Origin: Myxococcales bacterium
Lineage (GTDB): Bacteria; Myxococcota_A; Polyangia; Polyangiales; Polyangiaceae
Length of the DNA stretch: 42,423 nt
Direction: 5' to 3'
NCBI GenBank assembly: GCA_023248735.1
Contig: JAHFDY010000010.1
Location: 1-42,423 of the forward strand
In this document: positions 1 to 10,425 of the stretch, piece by piece
How the letters are laid out: the number at the start of each line of letters is the position of its first letter
How positions within the stretch are numbered: position 1 is the first letter of the stretch
The notes under the pieces: generated by a model
Database searches by the model: none
The model's input: only the letters and a program-made list of their open reading frames with translations
What the model was told of the DNA's origin: nothing
Program-made: the position numbers and the translations under genes

Positions 1-8
1 CACAAATA

Positions 9-1481
9 ATGTCGTTCTTCTTAGTGGCGTGTGGCGCGGGCGAACGCGCATCCGTTCCAGCGCCGCAAGAGCTCGTGGCGCCCGCACAAGCAGAGTTTTC
101 TCACGTGGAGTTTCACGCCGAGGCTTCCTCGTCGAGCCCTGCTAGCCCATCCAAACCGCTGCCCGAGGCGATTGCACGCATCCAAAGTGAGGCGCTTCAC
201 GGTTCGCACGCGCTTGAGTTCGTGCGCTCACTCACCGATGATGCAGGGCCGCGGCTCACGGGATCCGACGGCGACAAACGGGCCGTCGCGTGGTCACTGC
301 GTACGATGAAAGCGCTTGGGTTCGCCAACGTGCGCTCGCAAAAAGTGATGGCGCCCCATTGGGTTAGGGGTGGCGAGACGGCAGACATTCTAGCGCCCAC
401 GGCGCACCGTCTGGAGGTGACGGCGTTGGGTCGCAGCGTTGGCACGGCTGCCTCTGGGATTACCGCAGAAGTGATCGAAGTCGAGTCGCTCGAAGAACTC
501 AAGAAACTTGACCATCAGTCTGCGCGCGGAAAGATCGTTTTTGGCAACGTGCCAATGCAGCGCACAAGAGACGGACACGGCTACGGTGACGTCGTCGGCA
601 TGCGATGGGCGGGGCCTCTCATCGCCGCGAAAGCAGGTGCACGTGCAATCGTGATTCGCTCGTGTGGCACCGACCACGATCGCTTGCCGCACACGGGCGC
701 GACCTCACCAGGGAAGCCCCAAATTCCGTCTGGCGCGCTTTCGGTGCCGGACGCCGAGTTGCTTCATCGCATCCTCGCAAGCAAGAAGCCCGTAACCATG
801 CGACTCACACTGACGCCGAAAACGCTGCCCGATGTCGAAACGGCCAATGTGATCGGCGAAGTGAGAGGGCGCGAGAAACCGGACGAGTTCGTCCTCATCG
901 GAGCCCATCTCGATTCGTGGGATCTCGGTACCGGTGCAATCGACGACGGTGCAGGCGTTGCCATCGCACTCGAAACAGCGCGCCTGATGGGCCTCGTGTC
1001 ACCCCCACGTCGAACGTTGCGCGTCGTCCTATTTGCGAACGAAGAGAGCGGAGGCGCCGGAGGCAAGGCGTACGCCCACGACCCTTCGGACGCGCAGCGC
1101 CACGCCGCGGCGATGGAGGCCGACTTCGGGGGCGACCGCGCCTTTGAAATGCGGCATCTAGCGGCGCCAGGAGCTGCGGAAAAGCTCGCGCCGCTGGCGG
1201 GTTACCTTGCGGTCCTTGGTGTGACGGTAAGCGACAAGGATGCAGAAGGAGGCGCAGATCTGCGATCCCTTCATGCGTTTGGCATTCCTCTTATCGACGT
1301 GAGCCAAGAAGGCACCCGTTACTTCGACATCCACCACACAGCCAACGACACGATCGACAAAATTGACGCGGCGGCGATTGCCCAGGCCTCGGCGGCATTT
1401 GCAACCGTTGCATATACAATTGCCGACCTTGATGGCGATCTCGGGCGCATTCCTGACGCGAAGCGCAAATCGAAGTGGTAG
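9..1481 (+). CDS. M28-family metallopeptidase (PA-domain aminopeptidase-like), probable lipoprotein; start probably lies upstream of the window
   Basis: Translation contains LIGAHLDSWDLGTGAIDDGAGVAIALE, LFANEESGGAGG and DIHHTANDTIDKID (M28 metal-ligand motifs). N-term FLVAC resembles a lipobox, and the frame stays open to base 1. Confidence 0.85.
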   Translation: MSFFLVACGAGERASVPAPQELVAPAQAEFSHVEFHAEASSSSPASPSKPLPEAIARIQSEALHGSHALEFVRSLTDDAGPRLTGSDGDKRAVAWSLRTMKALGFANVRSQKVMAPHWVRGGETADILAPTAHRLEVTALGRSVGTAASGITAEVIEVESLEELKKLDHQSARGKIVFGNVPMQRTRDGHGYGDVVGMRWAGPLIAAKAGARAIVIRSCGTDHDRLPHTGATSPGKPQIPSGALSVPDAELLHRILASKKPVTMRLTLTPKTLPDVETANVIGEVRGREKPDEFVLIGAHLDSWDLGTGAIDDGAGVAIALETARLMGLVSPPRRTLRVVLFANEESGGAGGKAYAHDPSDAQRHAAAMEADFGGDRAFEMRHLAAPGAAEKLAPLAGYLAVLGVTVSDKDAEGGADLRSLHAFGIPLIDVSQEGTRYFDIHHTANDTIDKIDAAAIAQASAAFATVAYTIADLDGDLGRIPDAKRKSKW

Positions 1482-1556
1482 TGGCAGGCTGCAAAAGATG
1501 GGGCCGCGTGCAGCTGGTCGTTGCCGTGACGTGTGCGAATGGGCTACACGTCGGCC

Positions 1557-2774
1557 ATGGCCAAGATCAAAGTGAAGAATCCGGTTGTCGAGATGGACGG
1601 CGACGAGATGACGCGCATCATCTGGAAGTTCATCAAAGACAAACTCATTCTTCCGTATCTCGATGTCGACCTGAAGTACTTCGACCTCGGCATCGAGCAC
1701 CGCGACGCGACCCACGATCAAGTCACGCTGGACTCCGCGCACGCGACGCAGAAGTACGGAGTCGCCGTGAAGTGCGCGACGATCACGCCCGACGAGGCGC
1801 GCGTGAAAGAGTTTGGCCTCAAGGAAATGTGGAAGTCGCCCAACGGGACGATTCGTAACATCGTCGGCGGCACAATTTTCCGCGAACCGATCATCTGCAA
1901 GAACGTTCCGCGGCTCGTGCCTGGTTGGACCAAACCGATCGTTGTGGGTCGACACGCCTTCGGCGACCAGTACAAGGCAACGGACTTTCTCATTCCGGGC
2001 GCCGGCACGCTTACGATGACGTTTACGCCGTCAGGCGGGGGCGCACCAATCGAACACAAAGTCTTCGACTTCAAGGGCGCGGGCATCGCGATGGGAATGT
2101 ACAACCTCGACGAACAAATCCTCGGGTTTGCTCGGAGCTGCTTGCTGTATGGGCTAAACCGTGGTTGGCCGGTCTACTTGTCGACGAAGAATACGATTCT
2201 CAAGAAGTACGACGGTCGGTTCAAAGACCTCTTCCAAAAAGTGTTCGACGAAGAGTTCGCTGACAAGTTCAAGGCGAAGAACATCACCTACGAGCACCGT
2301 CTTATCGACGACATGGTCGCTGCCGCAATGAAGTGGGAAGGCGGCTTCGTGTGGGCTTGCAAGAACTACGACGGCGACGTTCAGTCGGACAGCATTGCGC
2401 AGGGCTTCGGCTCACTCGGCCTCATGACGTCCGTGCTACTTACACCTGACGGCAAGACCGTCGAGGCCGAGGCTGCACACGGTACGGTGACGCGTCATTA
2501 CCGCGAGCATCAAAAGGGCCGCCCGACGTCGACCAATCCGATCGCGTCGATCTACGCGTGGACACAAGGCCTCAAGTACCGCGGCGGGTTCGACGGCACG
2601 CCCGACGTCGTCCAATTTGCCGACGCGCTCGAGAAGGTGTGTGTCGAAACCGTTGAGTCTGGAAAGATGACCAAAGATCTTGCGATCTTGATCGACAAGG
2701 GACATCCGTGGCTCACCACCGAGCAGTTCCTCGACGCACTCGCAGCAGGTCTTCAGGCGAAGGCGCTGGCGTAG
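1557..2774 (+). CDS. icd: NADP-dependent isocitrate dehydrogenase (eukaryotic-like subfamily)
   Basis: [31 protein letters not shown]... [11 protein letters not shown]... [32 protein letters not shown] are characteristic. Start chosen at internal ATG 1557. Confidence 0.95.
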   Translation: MAKIKVKNPVVEMDGDEMTRIIWKFIKDKLILPYLDVDLKYFDLGIEHRDATHDQVTLDSAHATQKYGVAVKCATITPDEARVKEFGLKEMWKSPNGTIRNIVGGTIFREPIICKNVPRLVPGWTKPIVVGRHAFGDQYKATDFLIPGAGTLTMTFTPSGGGAPIEHKVFDFKGAGIAMGMYNLDEQILGFARSCLLYGLNRGWPVYLSTKNTILKKYDGRFKDLFQKVFDEEFADKFKAKNITYEHRLIDDMVAAAMKWEGGFVWACKNYDGDVQSDSIAQGFGSLGLMTSVLLTPDGKTVEAEAAHGTVTRHYREHQKGRPTSTNPIASIYAWTQGLKYRGGFDGTPDVVQFADALEKVCVETVESGKMTKDLAILIDKGHPWLTTEQFLDALAAGLQAKALA

Positions 2775-2821
2775 CCAAACCGCCAACTTCGGGGTAGCAA
2801 AGCGTGCTATGCCCGGCCCCA

Positions 2822-4462
2822 ATGTCTGCTCAAAAGGCCCCCACTTCGCTGCGCAAAACGACCCAGCTCAAGCACCTGGTAACCAGACCCGAGCTCAGCT
2901 TCCTCATGGAGGCGCACAACGGTCTCAGCGCCAAGGTTGCCGAAGAAGCTGGCTTTGAGGGCATTTGGGGTAGCGGCCTGTCCATTTCGGCCGCTCTTGG
3001 CACGCGCGACAATAACGAAGCAAGCTGGACCCAAGTTCTCGAAGTCGTCGAGTTCATGGCCGACGCAACACGCATTCCGATCTTGCTCGATGGCGACACG
3101 GGTTATGGCAACTTCAACTCAATGCGTCGCTTGGTGCGCAAGCTCGAGCAGCGTGGCTGCGCTGGCGTCTGTATCGAGGACAAGATTTTTCCCAAGACAA
3201 ACAGTTTCATTCGCGGCAACGCACAACCGCTAGCCGACATCGAAGAGTTCGCTGGAAAAATTCGCGCAGGCAAGGAAGCACAAGTCGACAACGACTTCGT
3301 GATCGTCGCGCGCGTTGAAGCGTTCATCGCCGGGTGGGGACTCGATGAAGCGCTGAAGCGAGCCGAGGCCTATCGCCTCGCCGGAGCCGACGCGATTCTG
3401 ATGCACTCGGCTCTAAGGTCGCCGACTGAAATTCTCGCGTTCAAGAAAGAGTGGGGCAACCGGCTGCCGGTCGTCATCGTGCCGACGAAGTACTACTCCA
3501 CGCCGACAGACGTGTTTCGCGACGCCGGTTTCGCGACTGTGATTTGGGCCAACCATCTAATGCGGGCATCGCTCACCGCGATGCAAAAAACAGCCAAACA
3601 GATTCACGGAGACCAGAGTCTGCTCAACGTCGAGAGCGAAGTCGTTTCTGTTGCCGAGGTGTTTCGCATTCAAGGTGAGGCCGAACTTGAGCAAGCCGAG
3701 AAGCTCTACTTGCCGAAACACGGTCTTACGACGCGTGCCGTTGTGCTTGCGGCGTCACGTGGCGTAGAGCTGGGCGAGCTTACAAAAGACAAGCCGAAGG
3801 CGATGGTCAACATTAAGGACCAACCCATCATCGCGCACATCGCAAACTCGTATCGCGAGTGCAGCGTGAAGGACATCACGGTTGTTCGCGGCTACAAAAA
3901 GGAAGCACTCAGCCTGACGGGTCTTACGTACGTCGACAACGACGCATTCGAGAGCACCCAAGAGGTGGCGTCACTCGCCAAGGCAAAGGCCGCGCTTTCG
4001 GGCCAGACGATCATTTCTTACGGCGATGTACTCTTCAAGAAGTACATCGTCCAAGAGCTCATCGAGTCGAGCGAAGACTTCGTCGTGTGCGTCGATGCCA
4101 ATTGGCGCGAGAGTCGAAACCGAGGCCGCACGGCAGACTTCGTCGTCTGCTCAGAGCCGAACTCGAAGCGCGCATTTTTGTCGACCGTTCAGTTGGTTGA
4201 CTTTGTGAATGATGGCGATCGATCGGACGTGACCGGTGAATGGATGGGGTTTCTTAAGGTGAGCGCCAAGGGCGCTGATGTTCTTTGCGCGTTGCTGACG
4301 CGCCTCGAAAGCGACGATGCTGTGCGGTTCAATACGATGAAAGTGCCGGACCTTCTTCGTCACTTGATCAAGGATGGTCACCCTGTCCGTGTCCTCTATA
4401 CGACCGGTCACTGGCTCGACGTCGACAGCGTCGATGACGTGATCATCGGTGCCAGTTTCTGA
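2822..4462 (+). CDS. aepX: Phosphoenolpyruvate mutase fused to a C-terminal nucleotidyltransferase-like domain
   Basis: N-term PEP mutase with motif [10 protein letters not shown] and [11 protein letters not shown]-term [34 protein letters not shown] resembles a sugar-NTP/choline-P cytidylyltransferase fold, with an altered GxGxR loop. Confidence 0.92.
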   Translation: MSAQKAPTSLRKTTQLKHLVTRPELSFLMEAHNGLSAKVAEEAGFEGIWGSGLSISAALGTRDNNEASWTQVLEVVEFMADATRIPILLDGDTGYGNFNSMRRLVRKLEQRGCAGVCIEDKIFPKTNSFIRGNAQPLADIEEFAGKIRAGKEAQVDNDFVIVARVEAFIAGWGLDEALKRAEAYRLAGADAILMHSALRSPTEILAFKKEWGNRLPVVIVPTKYYSTPTDVFRDAGFATVIWANHLMRASLTAMQKTAKQIHGDQSLLNVESEVVSVAEVFRIQGEAELEQAEKLYLPKHGLTTRAVVLAASRGVELGELTKDKPKAMVNIKDQPIIAHIANSYRECSVKDITVVRGYKKEALSLTGLTYVDNDAFESTQEVASLAKAKAALSGQTIISYGDVLFKKYIVQELIESSEDFVVCVDANWRESRNRGRTADFVVCSEPNSKRAFLSTVQLVDFVNDGDRSDVTGEWMGFLKVSAKGADVLCALLTRLESDDAVRFNTMKVPDLLRHLIKDGHPVRVLYTTGHWLDVDSVDDVIIGASF

Positions 4463-4503
4463 TCGCCACCGTCAAGACACTTACCCAATCGCTCCGAGGA
4501 CCC

Positions 4504-5652
4504 ATGATTTCCGCCCAGTCTTTTATCGAAGCCGCGAAGGCGCACGGGTTCTCGCTCTACACGGGCGTGCCGTGTTCCTATCTCAAGCCATTCATTAACT
4601 ACGTCATTGACGCACCCGATCTTGAGTACATTGGCGCTACCAACGAAGGCGATGCGGTTGCAATTGCGAGCGGCGCAGAGCTCGGAGGCCGTCGGTCGGT
4701 CGTCATGTTTCAGAATTCGGGCTTTGGCAATACCGTCAACCCACTCACCTCTCTGAACATGATCTTCGACATGCCCGTGCTGGTGATCACGACGTTGCGA
4801 GGCGAACCCGGCGGTCCGTCCGACGAGCCACAACACAAACTGATGGGCGCGATTACGACTGGGCTTTTCGACCTCATGAAGATTCCATGGGAGTACTTTC
4901 CAAACGCGGAATCAGAAGTTGCGCCGTGTCTTGCTCGCGCGGTCGCCCACATGGAAAAAACGCGGCAACCGTACGGCCTGGTGATGAGGAAAGACTCGGT
5001 CGCACCTCACAAGCTGAAATCGAAGGCCACCCCGAAGGCAGGCACGACGTCAGCGCTCGCGTCCGTGTTCGAGTGGGGGCCCGAGCGCCCGTCGCGTAGC
5101 GAGGTCCTGGCGGCCGTGCAGCGCGCGCTCTTACCGACCGACGTCGTCGTGGCAACCACGGGCTACACCGGCCGCGAGCTCTACGCGATAGACGATCGTC
5201 CAAACCAACTTTATATGGTGGGCAGCATGGGGTGCGCGTCGAGCTTTGGACTTGGGCTCGCGGTCGCCCAACCCAACCGTCGTGTCATCGTACTCGACGG
5301 CGATGGTGCGGCACTGATGCGCCTCGGCGCGCTCGCGACGCTCGGGTTCGAGCGTCCAAAGAACTTGGTCCACGTGCTGCTCGACAACGAGCTTCACGAA
5401 TCCACCGGCGGGCAGTCCACGGTCAGCCATTCCGTCGACTGCGCGCTTGTCGCCGCGGCGTGCGGGTACCCTCGCGTCGAGCGAGCGCAAAACACAGACG
5501 CGCTCGAGAAGCTCGTCAAGACGCGATCAAGCGACATGCTCTTTGTCCACGTCAAGATGAGGCCAGGTGCTCCAGAGGACTTGCCGCGCCCGACCGTGAC
5601 GCCGGTCCAAGTGAAAGAGCGCCTCATGCAATGGATGCGCGCCAACGCGTAA
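4504..5652 (+). CDS. aepY: Phosphonopyruvate decarboxylase (TPP enzyme)
   Basis: FYTGVPCSYLKPFIN-type N-term, GDGAALMRLGALATLG...LLDNELHESTGGQ TPP-binding region. Located between PEP mutase and AEP transaminase. Confidence 0.93.
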   Translation: MISAQSFIEAAKAHGFSLYTGVPCSYLKPFINYVIDAPDLEYIGATNEGDAVAIASGAELGGRRSVVMFQNSGFGNTVNPLTSLNMIFDMPVLVITTLRGEPGGPSDEPQHKLMGAITTGLFDLMKIPWEYFPNAESEVAPCLARAVAHMEKTRQPYGLVMRKDSVAPHKLKSKATPKAGTTSALASVFEWGPERPSRSEVLAAVQRALLPTDVVVATTGYTGRELYAIDDRPNQLYMVGSMGCASSFGLGLAVAQPNRRVIVLDGDGAALMRLGALATLGFERPKNLVHVLLDNELHESTGGQSTVSHSVDCALVAAACGYPRVERAQNTDALEKLVKTRSSDMLFVHVKMRPGAPEDLPRPTVTPVQVKERLMQWMRANA

Positions 5653-5672
5653 CCTCCGCCGTTAGGAACACC

Positions 5673-6746
5673 ATGAAGCTTCTCAATCCGGGTCCGGTCA
5701 CACTTACAAAGGGTGTTCGCCAAGCGCTTCTCGGCGAAGATCTATGCCATCGCGAGCCGGAATTTGCGGAGCTATCAAAGCGCATCATTTCTGGCCTTGC
5801 GGGCGTCTACAAAGAAGCCAACGCAAGCTACATTCCGGTGCTTCTCACGTCATCGGGTACGGGTGCCGTCGAAGCGATGTTCTCACTCGTACCGAGAGAG
5901 GGCGCGAACACGCTCGTCGTATCAAATGGCGTGTATGGCGAGCGCGCGGCGGCGATGCTTGCGGCACAAGGGAAGGCGCATCTGGTGATCGCGTCGGCCT
6001 GGACGGAACCGATTGACTTCGCGGCCGTCGAGAAAGCGCTCGCGTCCGGCACGTTCGATCACGTGTTCGCGGTCCATCACGAGACAACGACGGGCCGCTT
6101 GAACGACATCGACAAGATCGGTGTGCTCTGCACGCAGTACAGAGCGCCTCTCTTGCTCGACGCAGTGAGCAGCTTCGCGGGTGAGCGCATTCGTTTTGCA
6201 GAGTGGAATCTGCTCGCGTGTGCGGCGACCGCCAACAAGTGCTTGCACGGCGTTCCTGGCATCGCGATGGTGCTTGCCCAAGAGCGCGCGTTCGCTGAGC
6301 GCAAGTCAGGTGCAGCGAGCGTGTACCTAGACCTTTTCCGATACCAGAAAGAGCAACGCAGCGGCTTCTCGCCATTCACGCAATCGGTTCAGGTCCTTTA
6401 CGGTCTCGAGCAAGCGCTCATCGAACTCAGCGCACAAGGCGGTTGGGAGGCGCGGCACCGAAGGTACCGCGAGCTGACGATGCGCGTTCGCTCGTCGCTC
6501 GCGAAGTTTGGGATCACCACGTTTCTCGAAGATGCCGCGTCATACGGCGCCATCTTGAGTTCGTATCGGCTGCCGACCGGGTTGTCGTATGATCGTTTGC
6601 ACGATGAACTTAAGCGCGAGGGGTTCATCATCTACGCGGGACAGGGACCATTCACCGGACAGATGTTCCGCATCGCCGTGATGGGGGAGCTCACCGATGC
6701 GGACATCGATCGGATGCTCAGCGTGATCGAGCGCTTGGCCACCTGA
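5673..6746 (+). CDS. aepZ: 2-aminoethylphosphonate:pyruvate transaminase
   Basis: MKLLNPGPVTLTKGVRQALLGEDLCHREPEF... TANKCLHGVPGIAMVL PLP-lysine region (PhnW/AepZ-like). Start refined to ATG 5673; the ORF-track N-terminal extension overlaps aepY out of frame. Confidence 0.93.
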   Translation: MKLLNPGPVTLTKGVRQALLGEDLCHREPEFAELSKRIISGLAGVYKEANASYIPVLLTSSGTGAVEAMFSLVPREGANTLVVSNGVYGERAAAMLAAQGKAHLVIASAWTEPIDFAAVEKALASGTFDHVFAVHHETTTGRLNDIDKIGVLCTQYRAPLLLDAVSSFAGERIRFAEWNLLACAATANKCLHGVPGIAMVLAQERAFAERKSGAASVYLDLFRYQKEQRSGFSPFTQSVQVLYGLEQALIELSAQGGWEARHRRYRELTMRVRSSLAKFGITTFLEDAASYGAILSSYRLPTGLSYDRLHDELKREGFIIYAGQGPFTGQMFRIAVMGELTDADIDRMLSVIERLAT

Positions 6747-6814
6747 TCCGCTCGTGCGAGCTCATCCGAAGCGCCTCAAGTGCAAAGTGCGCAGCGTGCT
6801 TCGCACTGCCATCG

Positions 6815-7879
6815 GTGGATGGCGTCCGCCTTCGGATTGTGTCATGTGCACCGCTGACGATGCCCTCCGAGCCGCAAGTGAAAGCACCGGCGCTGGACCG
6901 CGCGTTGACGACGAACGCCGAGGTTACGGGAGAGGTGTTTGAGCAACCATGCTCAGAAGCCGAGATTGAGTCTGTGCTCGCCGAGATGGTTGATCCGTTC
7001 AACCGGTTCTATCGCTACCCCGCGGCGCGCCTCCTCCTACCGCTAGCGCTCAAAACGCCGTTGCGTCCGAATCACGTCACCGCGATTCACGCGAGCCTTG
7101 GTATCGTGGCGGGATTGCTCATTGCCCGCGGAAGGTCGACCGATTTCGCGCTCGCATTCGTCCTCGCCGAGGCGCGCATGATTCTCGATTGTTTCGACGG
7201 TGTCCTCGCGCGAGCCAAGAAACTCTTCTCACCGAACGGTCGCACCATCGACGAAATTGGCGACATGATCGGCTACGTGAGTATGCAACTTGGGGCGCTC
7301 TATTTTATTCGCGCGCATTGGCCTGGCGAGAACGTCGTCTTCTTTTTCTTCGCGTGTCTCGTCGTCCCCGGATGGATGGCCATGACTTACGATTACTACA
7401 AGCGAACGTTCGTGAGCGCGATGCGCGGTACCGATGACGATCCCGCTTCGGTTCTTGTCACGCGGGTAATCAAGAAGCGCCGCGAGGGGGCGTCGCCGGT
7501 CGCTCGGTTTGCGATCATTTTTGAGTGGGCACAAACGTTCGTGATTACCCCATTCGAAATTCCAAGGATCATCGCGCGCATTCGCGAGGGTGTAAACGCC
7601 GACGACCGAGATGTGGTAAGGAAACTTGACTATGTGCGCTTGCCCATTCAGCGCAATCTTCGTCGAGGGATTCACACGCCTCGCTTTCGGCGGGTCCTTC
7701 GCCTGCTCTCGGCCGTGACAGGGGACAACGCGGTCACATTTTTCAATCTCGGCCTGCTGACGGGCGCGCTCGCGCTCGTCGAGAAACTGATGATCGGAGG
7801 GGGTATGCTGACGTTCGTGCTCACCGCCGCCGTGTGCTCGCGCTACGTTCGCGACGCGGGCAACGAGGAAGCAACATGA
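6815..7879 (+). CDS. CDP-alcohol phosphatidyltransferase family membrane enzyme (start uncertain; ATG 6860 also possible)
   Basis: DCFDGVLARAKKLFSPNGRTIDEIGD fits the family signature DGx2ARx8Gx3Dx3D exactly; multiple hydrophobic segments. Confidence 0.85.
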   Translation: MDGVRLRIVSCAPLTMPSEPQVKAPALDRALTTNAEVTGEVFEQPCSEAEIESVLAEMVDPFNRFYRYPAARLLLPLALKTPLRPNHVTAIHASLGIVAGLLIARGRSTDFALAFVLAEARMILDCFDGVLARAKKLFSPNGRTIDEIGDMIGYVSMQLGALYFIRAHWPGENVVFFFFACLVVPGWMAMTYDYYKRTFVSAMRGTDDDPASVLVTRVIKKRREGASPVARFAIIFEWAQTFVITPFEIPRIIARIREGVNADDRDVVRKLDYVRLPIQRNLRRGIHTPRFRRVLRLLSAVTGDNAVTFFNLGLLTGALALVEKLMIGGGMLTFVLTAAVCSRYVRDAGNEEAT

Positions 7880-8685
7880 TTCGCAAAGCCGTTATTTTGG
7901 CCGCAGGAAGTGGCAACCGCATTTCCGCGGTCGCGCGCAATGTGCCGAAGCCCCTGCTGCCCCTCTCGGGCGAGCCCGGCACGTCGCCGACGTTCATCGA
8001 TTGGCACGTTCGTGCGCTCGCTGCGGCAGGCGTCAAGGAAATTTACCTTGTGGGAAACCCGCGGACGTTCGGCGCGAAAGTCGAACACGTTGATGCCAAG
8101 GTTACGTGGGTCAAGAACCCCACGGAGGAAGGAGCCCCCACAGGTAGCGGTCACTCCACATGGTTTGCGTGGCAGAGTGAGCACAACATTCTCGACGGAG
8201 AGTCGCGCGTGATTCTGATGGACGCCGACATCCTCTACGATCCGTCGATCTTTGCGATCCTCGACAAGCACCCGTCGCCGAGGTCGAAAACGCTCGTGTG
8301 CAGTGACTACCGCCAGACGAATGAGGAGGTCCTCGTCTTTGCGAAGTCGACCGCGCTCGAGATGCCGCTTTTCCACGGCAAAGGTTTGCTCGAACGCCCA
8401 CTTCCGAGAGGTACGCAATGCATCGGAGAGGCGACCGGCATTCTCCTTTGGGAGCCTTGCGATCACGAAGCACTGAGTCGCGCTACCGATTGGGCGGTTC
8501 GATTTTCCACGGCGAAAGTGCGGAGTGAACATGAAGACATTACGCAATGCATGATGCTTGCCGAGCGCATGGAAGCCGTCGGCTTTTCCCGTGATCTCGC
8601 GTTCATGGAGTGCGACACGCCCGATGAGTACGTGGTGCTTACAACCGAGATGTACCCGAAGCTACGTCGGTTGCTTGGGTACTAA
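7876..8685 (+). CDS. Nucleotidyltransferase (sugar-phosphate/choline-phosphate NTase-like)
   Basis: MIRKAVILAAGSGNRISAVARNVPKPLLPL is a canonical NTP-binding signature; ILMDADILYD metal-binding region. Overlaps the preceding stop by 4 nt (ATGA). Confidence 0.85.
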   Translation: MIRKAVILAAGSGNRISAVARNVPKPLLPLSGEPGTSPTFIDWHVRALAAAGVKEIYLVGNPRTFGAKVEHVDAKVTWVKNPTEEGAPTGSGHSTWFAWQSEHNILDGESRVILMDADILYDPSIFAILDKHPSPRSKTLVCSDYRQTNEEVLVFAKSTALEMPLFHGKGLLERPLPRGTQCIGEATGILLWEPCDHEALSRATDWAVRFSTAKVRSEHEDITQCMMLAERMEAVGFSRDLAFMECDTPDEYVVLTTEMYPKLRRLLGY

Positions 8686-8703
8686 GGCCCAATGCCTTGG
8701 GCC
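8686..8703. terminator. Candidate bidirectional terminator hairpin between convergent genes
   Basis: GGCCCAA-TGCC-TTGGGCC: perfect 7-bp stem, 4-nt loop, located between the stops of two convergent CDSs. Confidence 0.6.
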
Positions 8704-8709
8704 GCAGCG

Positions 8710-10425
8710 TCAAAACAGCGAGTACCGTTGCGCGAGAGGTAGCACTTTCGCGGGCTCGCATCGCAGCAGCTGCCCATCCGCAAACACCTCATAGGTCTCC
8801 GCGTTCACGCGCATGACTGGCAGAGCGTCGTTCAACTTCATGTCTCGCTTGCCGATGCCGCGGCAGCCCTTCACAGGCCTTACCCATTTGTGAAGGTGCA
8901 GGGCGGCAATGTTGCCTTCTTCGATCGCGCGTTGTGAAACGAACGCGATACTCGTTGCGCCGGTCGCTCGTCCCATCGCTCCGAACATGGGCCGCATGTA
9001 CACCGGTTGTGGAGTTGGGATTGACGCGTTGGGGTCGCCCATTTGTGCCCACGCGATGAACCCTCCCTTGATGACGATCTCGGGCCGAATGCCGAACATT
9101 GCAGGTTTCCAAAGCACAAGGTCAGCCAACTTGCCGACTTCGATCGAGCCGATCTCGTGGCTCATACCGTGCGCAATGGCAGGGTTGATCGTGTACTTCG
9201 AAATGTAACGACGAATGCGCATATTGTCGTTGTTGCCGGTCTCACTATCGAGACGACCGCGCTGGTCTTTCATCTTGTGCGCAGTCTGCCACGTGCGCGT
9301 GAGCACTTCGCCGACGCGCCCCATCGCCTGACTGTCGCTCGAGATGATGCTGATTGCTCCAAGGTCGTGGAGCACATCTTCGGCGGCGATCGTCTCACCG
9401 CGAATGCGACTCTCCGCGAATGCGACGTCTTCGGGAATCTCGCGGTCGAGGTGGTGACACACCATGAGCATGTCCAGATGTTCGTCAAGAGTATTGACTG
9501 TAAATGGCCTTGTCGGATTGGTGGAGCTCGGGATGACGTTCGCTTCGCCACACACGCGGATGATATCCGGTGCGTGACCGCCTCCGGCGCCCTCGGTGTG
9601 GTAGGTGTGAATCGTTCGGCCCTTGAATGCCGCGATGGTGTCGTCGACGTACCCGCTCTCATTGAGCGTGTCCGTATGTAAAGTAACTTGAACATCTTCG
9701 TCGTCGGCGATGCCGAGGCAACAATCGATGGCGAGCGGTCCGCTGCCCCAGTCTTCGTGCAGCTTCAGACCGACAGCTCCGGCGCGAACTTGATCGACGA
9801 GGCCTGTCGAAAGCGACGTGTTGCCCTTGCCAGTGAGTCCTATGTTCAATGGCAGCATGTCGGTGGCTTGCAGCATGAGCTCGATGTGCCGCGCGCCTGG
9901 TGTGCATGTCGTTGCATTGGTGCCCGTTGCGGGACCGGTGCCACCGCCGACGAACGTGGTCACGCCGCTCGCGAGCGCCTCGTACGCCTGCTGCGGGCAG
10001 ATAAAGTGAATGTGGGTGTCGATTCCCCCTGCGGTAACGATCTGGCCTTCCGCGGCGATGGCTTCCGTCGTCACGCCGACGACCATGCCCGGAGTGACGC
10101 CCGCCATAACGCCAGGGTTGCCTGCCTTTCCGATGCCCGCGATGCGGCCATTCTTGATGCCGATGTCAGCTTTGTAGATGCCGGTCCAGTCGACGATGAG
10201 CGCATTCGTGATCACAACGTCGAGCGCTTCGTCGTCACCGATGCCGGCCGCTTGGCCCATGCGATCGCGGAGGACCTTACCCCCTCCAAACTTGCACTCG
10301 TCGCCGTAGGCAGCAAAGTCGCTCTCGACTTCGAGCACGAGATTGGTGTCGCCGAGCGTTACTTTGTCGCCCGTGGTCGGTCCGTACATGTCCGCGTAGT
10401 GCTGACGTAGCATCCGGTAGCTCAT
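8710..10425 (-). CDS. ureC: Urease subunit alpha
   Basis: [53 protein letters not shown] (carbamylated Lys region); [22 protein letters not shown]. Confidence 0.97.
   Translation of the reverse strand: MSYRMLRQHYADMYGPTTGDKVTLGDTNLVLEVESDFAAYGDECKFGGGKVLRDRMGQAAGIGDDEALDVVITNALIVDWTGIYKADIGIKNGRIAGIGKAGNPGVMAGVTPGMVVGVTTEAIAAEGQIVTAGGIDTHIHFICPQQAYEALASGVTTFVGGGTGPATGTNATTCTPGARHIELMLQATDMLPLNIGLTGKGNTSLSTGLVDQVRAGAVGLKLHEDWGSGPLAIDCCLGIADDEDVQVTLHTDTLNESGYVDDTIAAFKGRTIHTYHTEGAGGGHAPDIIRVCGEANVIPSSTNPTRPFTVNTLDEHLDMLMVCHHLDREIPEDVAFAESRIRGETIAAEDVLHDLGAISIISSDSQAMGRVGEVLTRTWQTAHKMKDQRGRLDSETGNNDNMRIRRYISKYTINPAIAHGMSHEIGSIEVGKLADLVLWKPAMFGIRPEIVIKGGFIAWAQMGDPNASIPTPQPVYMRPMFGAMGRATGATSIAFVSQRAIEEGNIAALHLHKWVRPVKGCRGIGKRDMKLNDALPVMRVNAETYEVFADGQLLRCEPAKVLPLAQRYSLF

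Noticed and set aside
1158-1955. 265-aa minus-strand ORF
   Set aside because: Antisense to the M28 peptidase and icd, composition of a high-GC shadow frame, no recognisable motif.
5232-5672. N-terminal extension of the AEP transaminase ORF
   Set aside because: Arg-rich and overlaps aepY out of frame; the homologous protein starts at ATG 5673 (MKLLNPGPVTLTKGV).
9043-9681. Plus-strand ORFs across the urease region (also 9688-10410)
   Set aside because: Antisense to ureC, which has full-length unmistakable homology; high-GC shadow ORFs.
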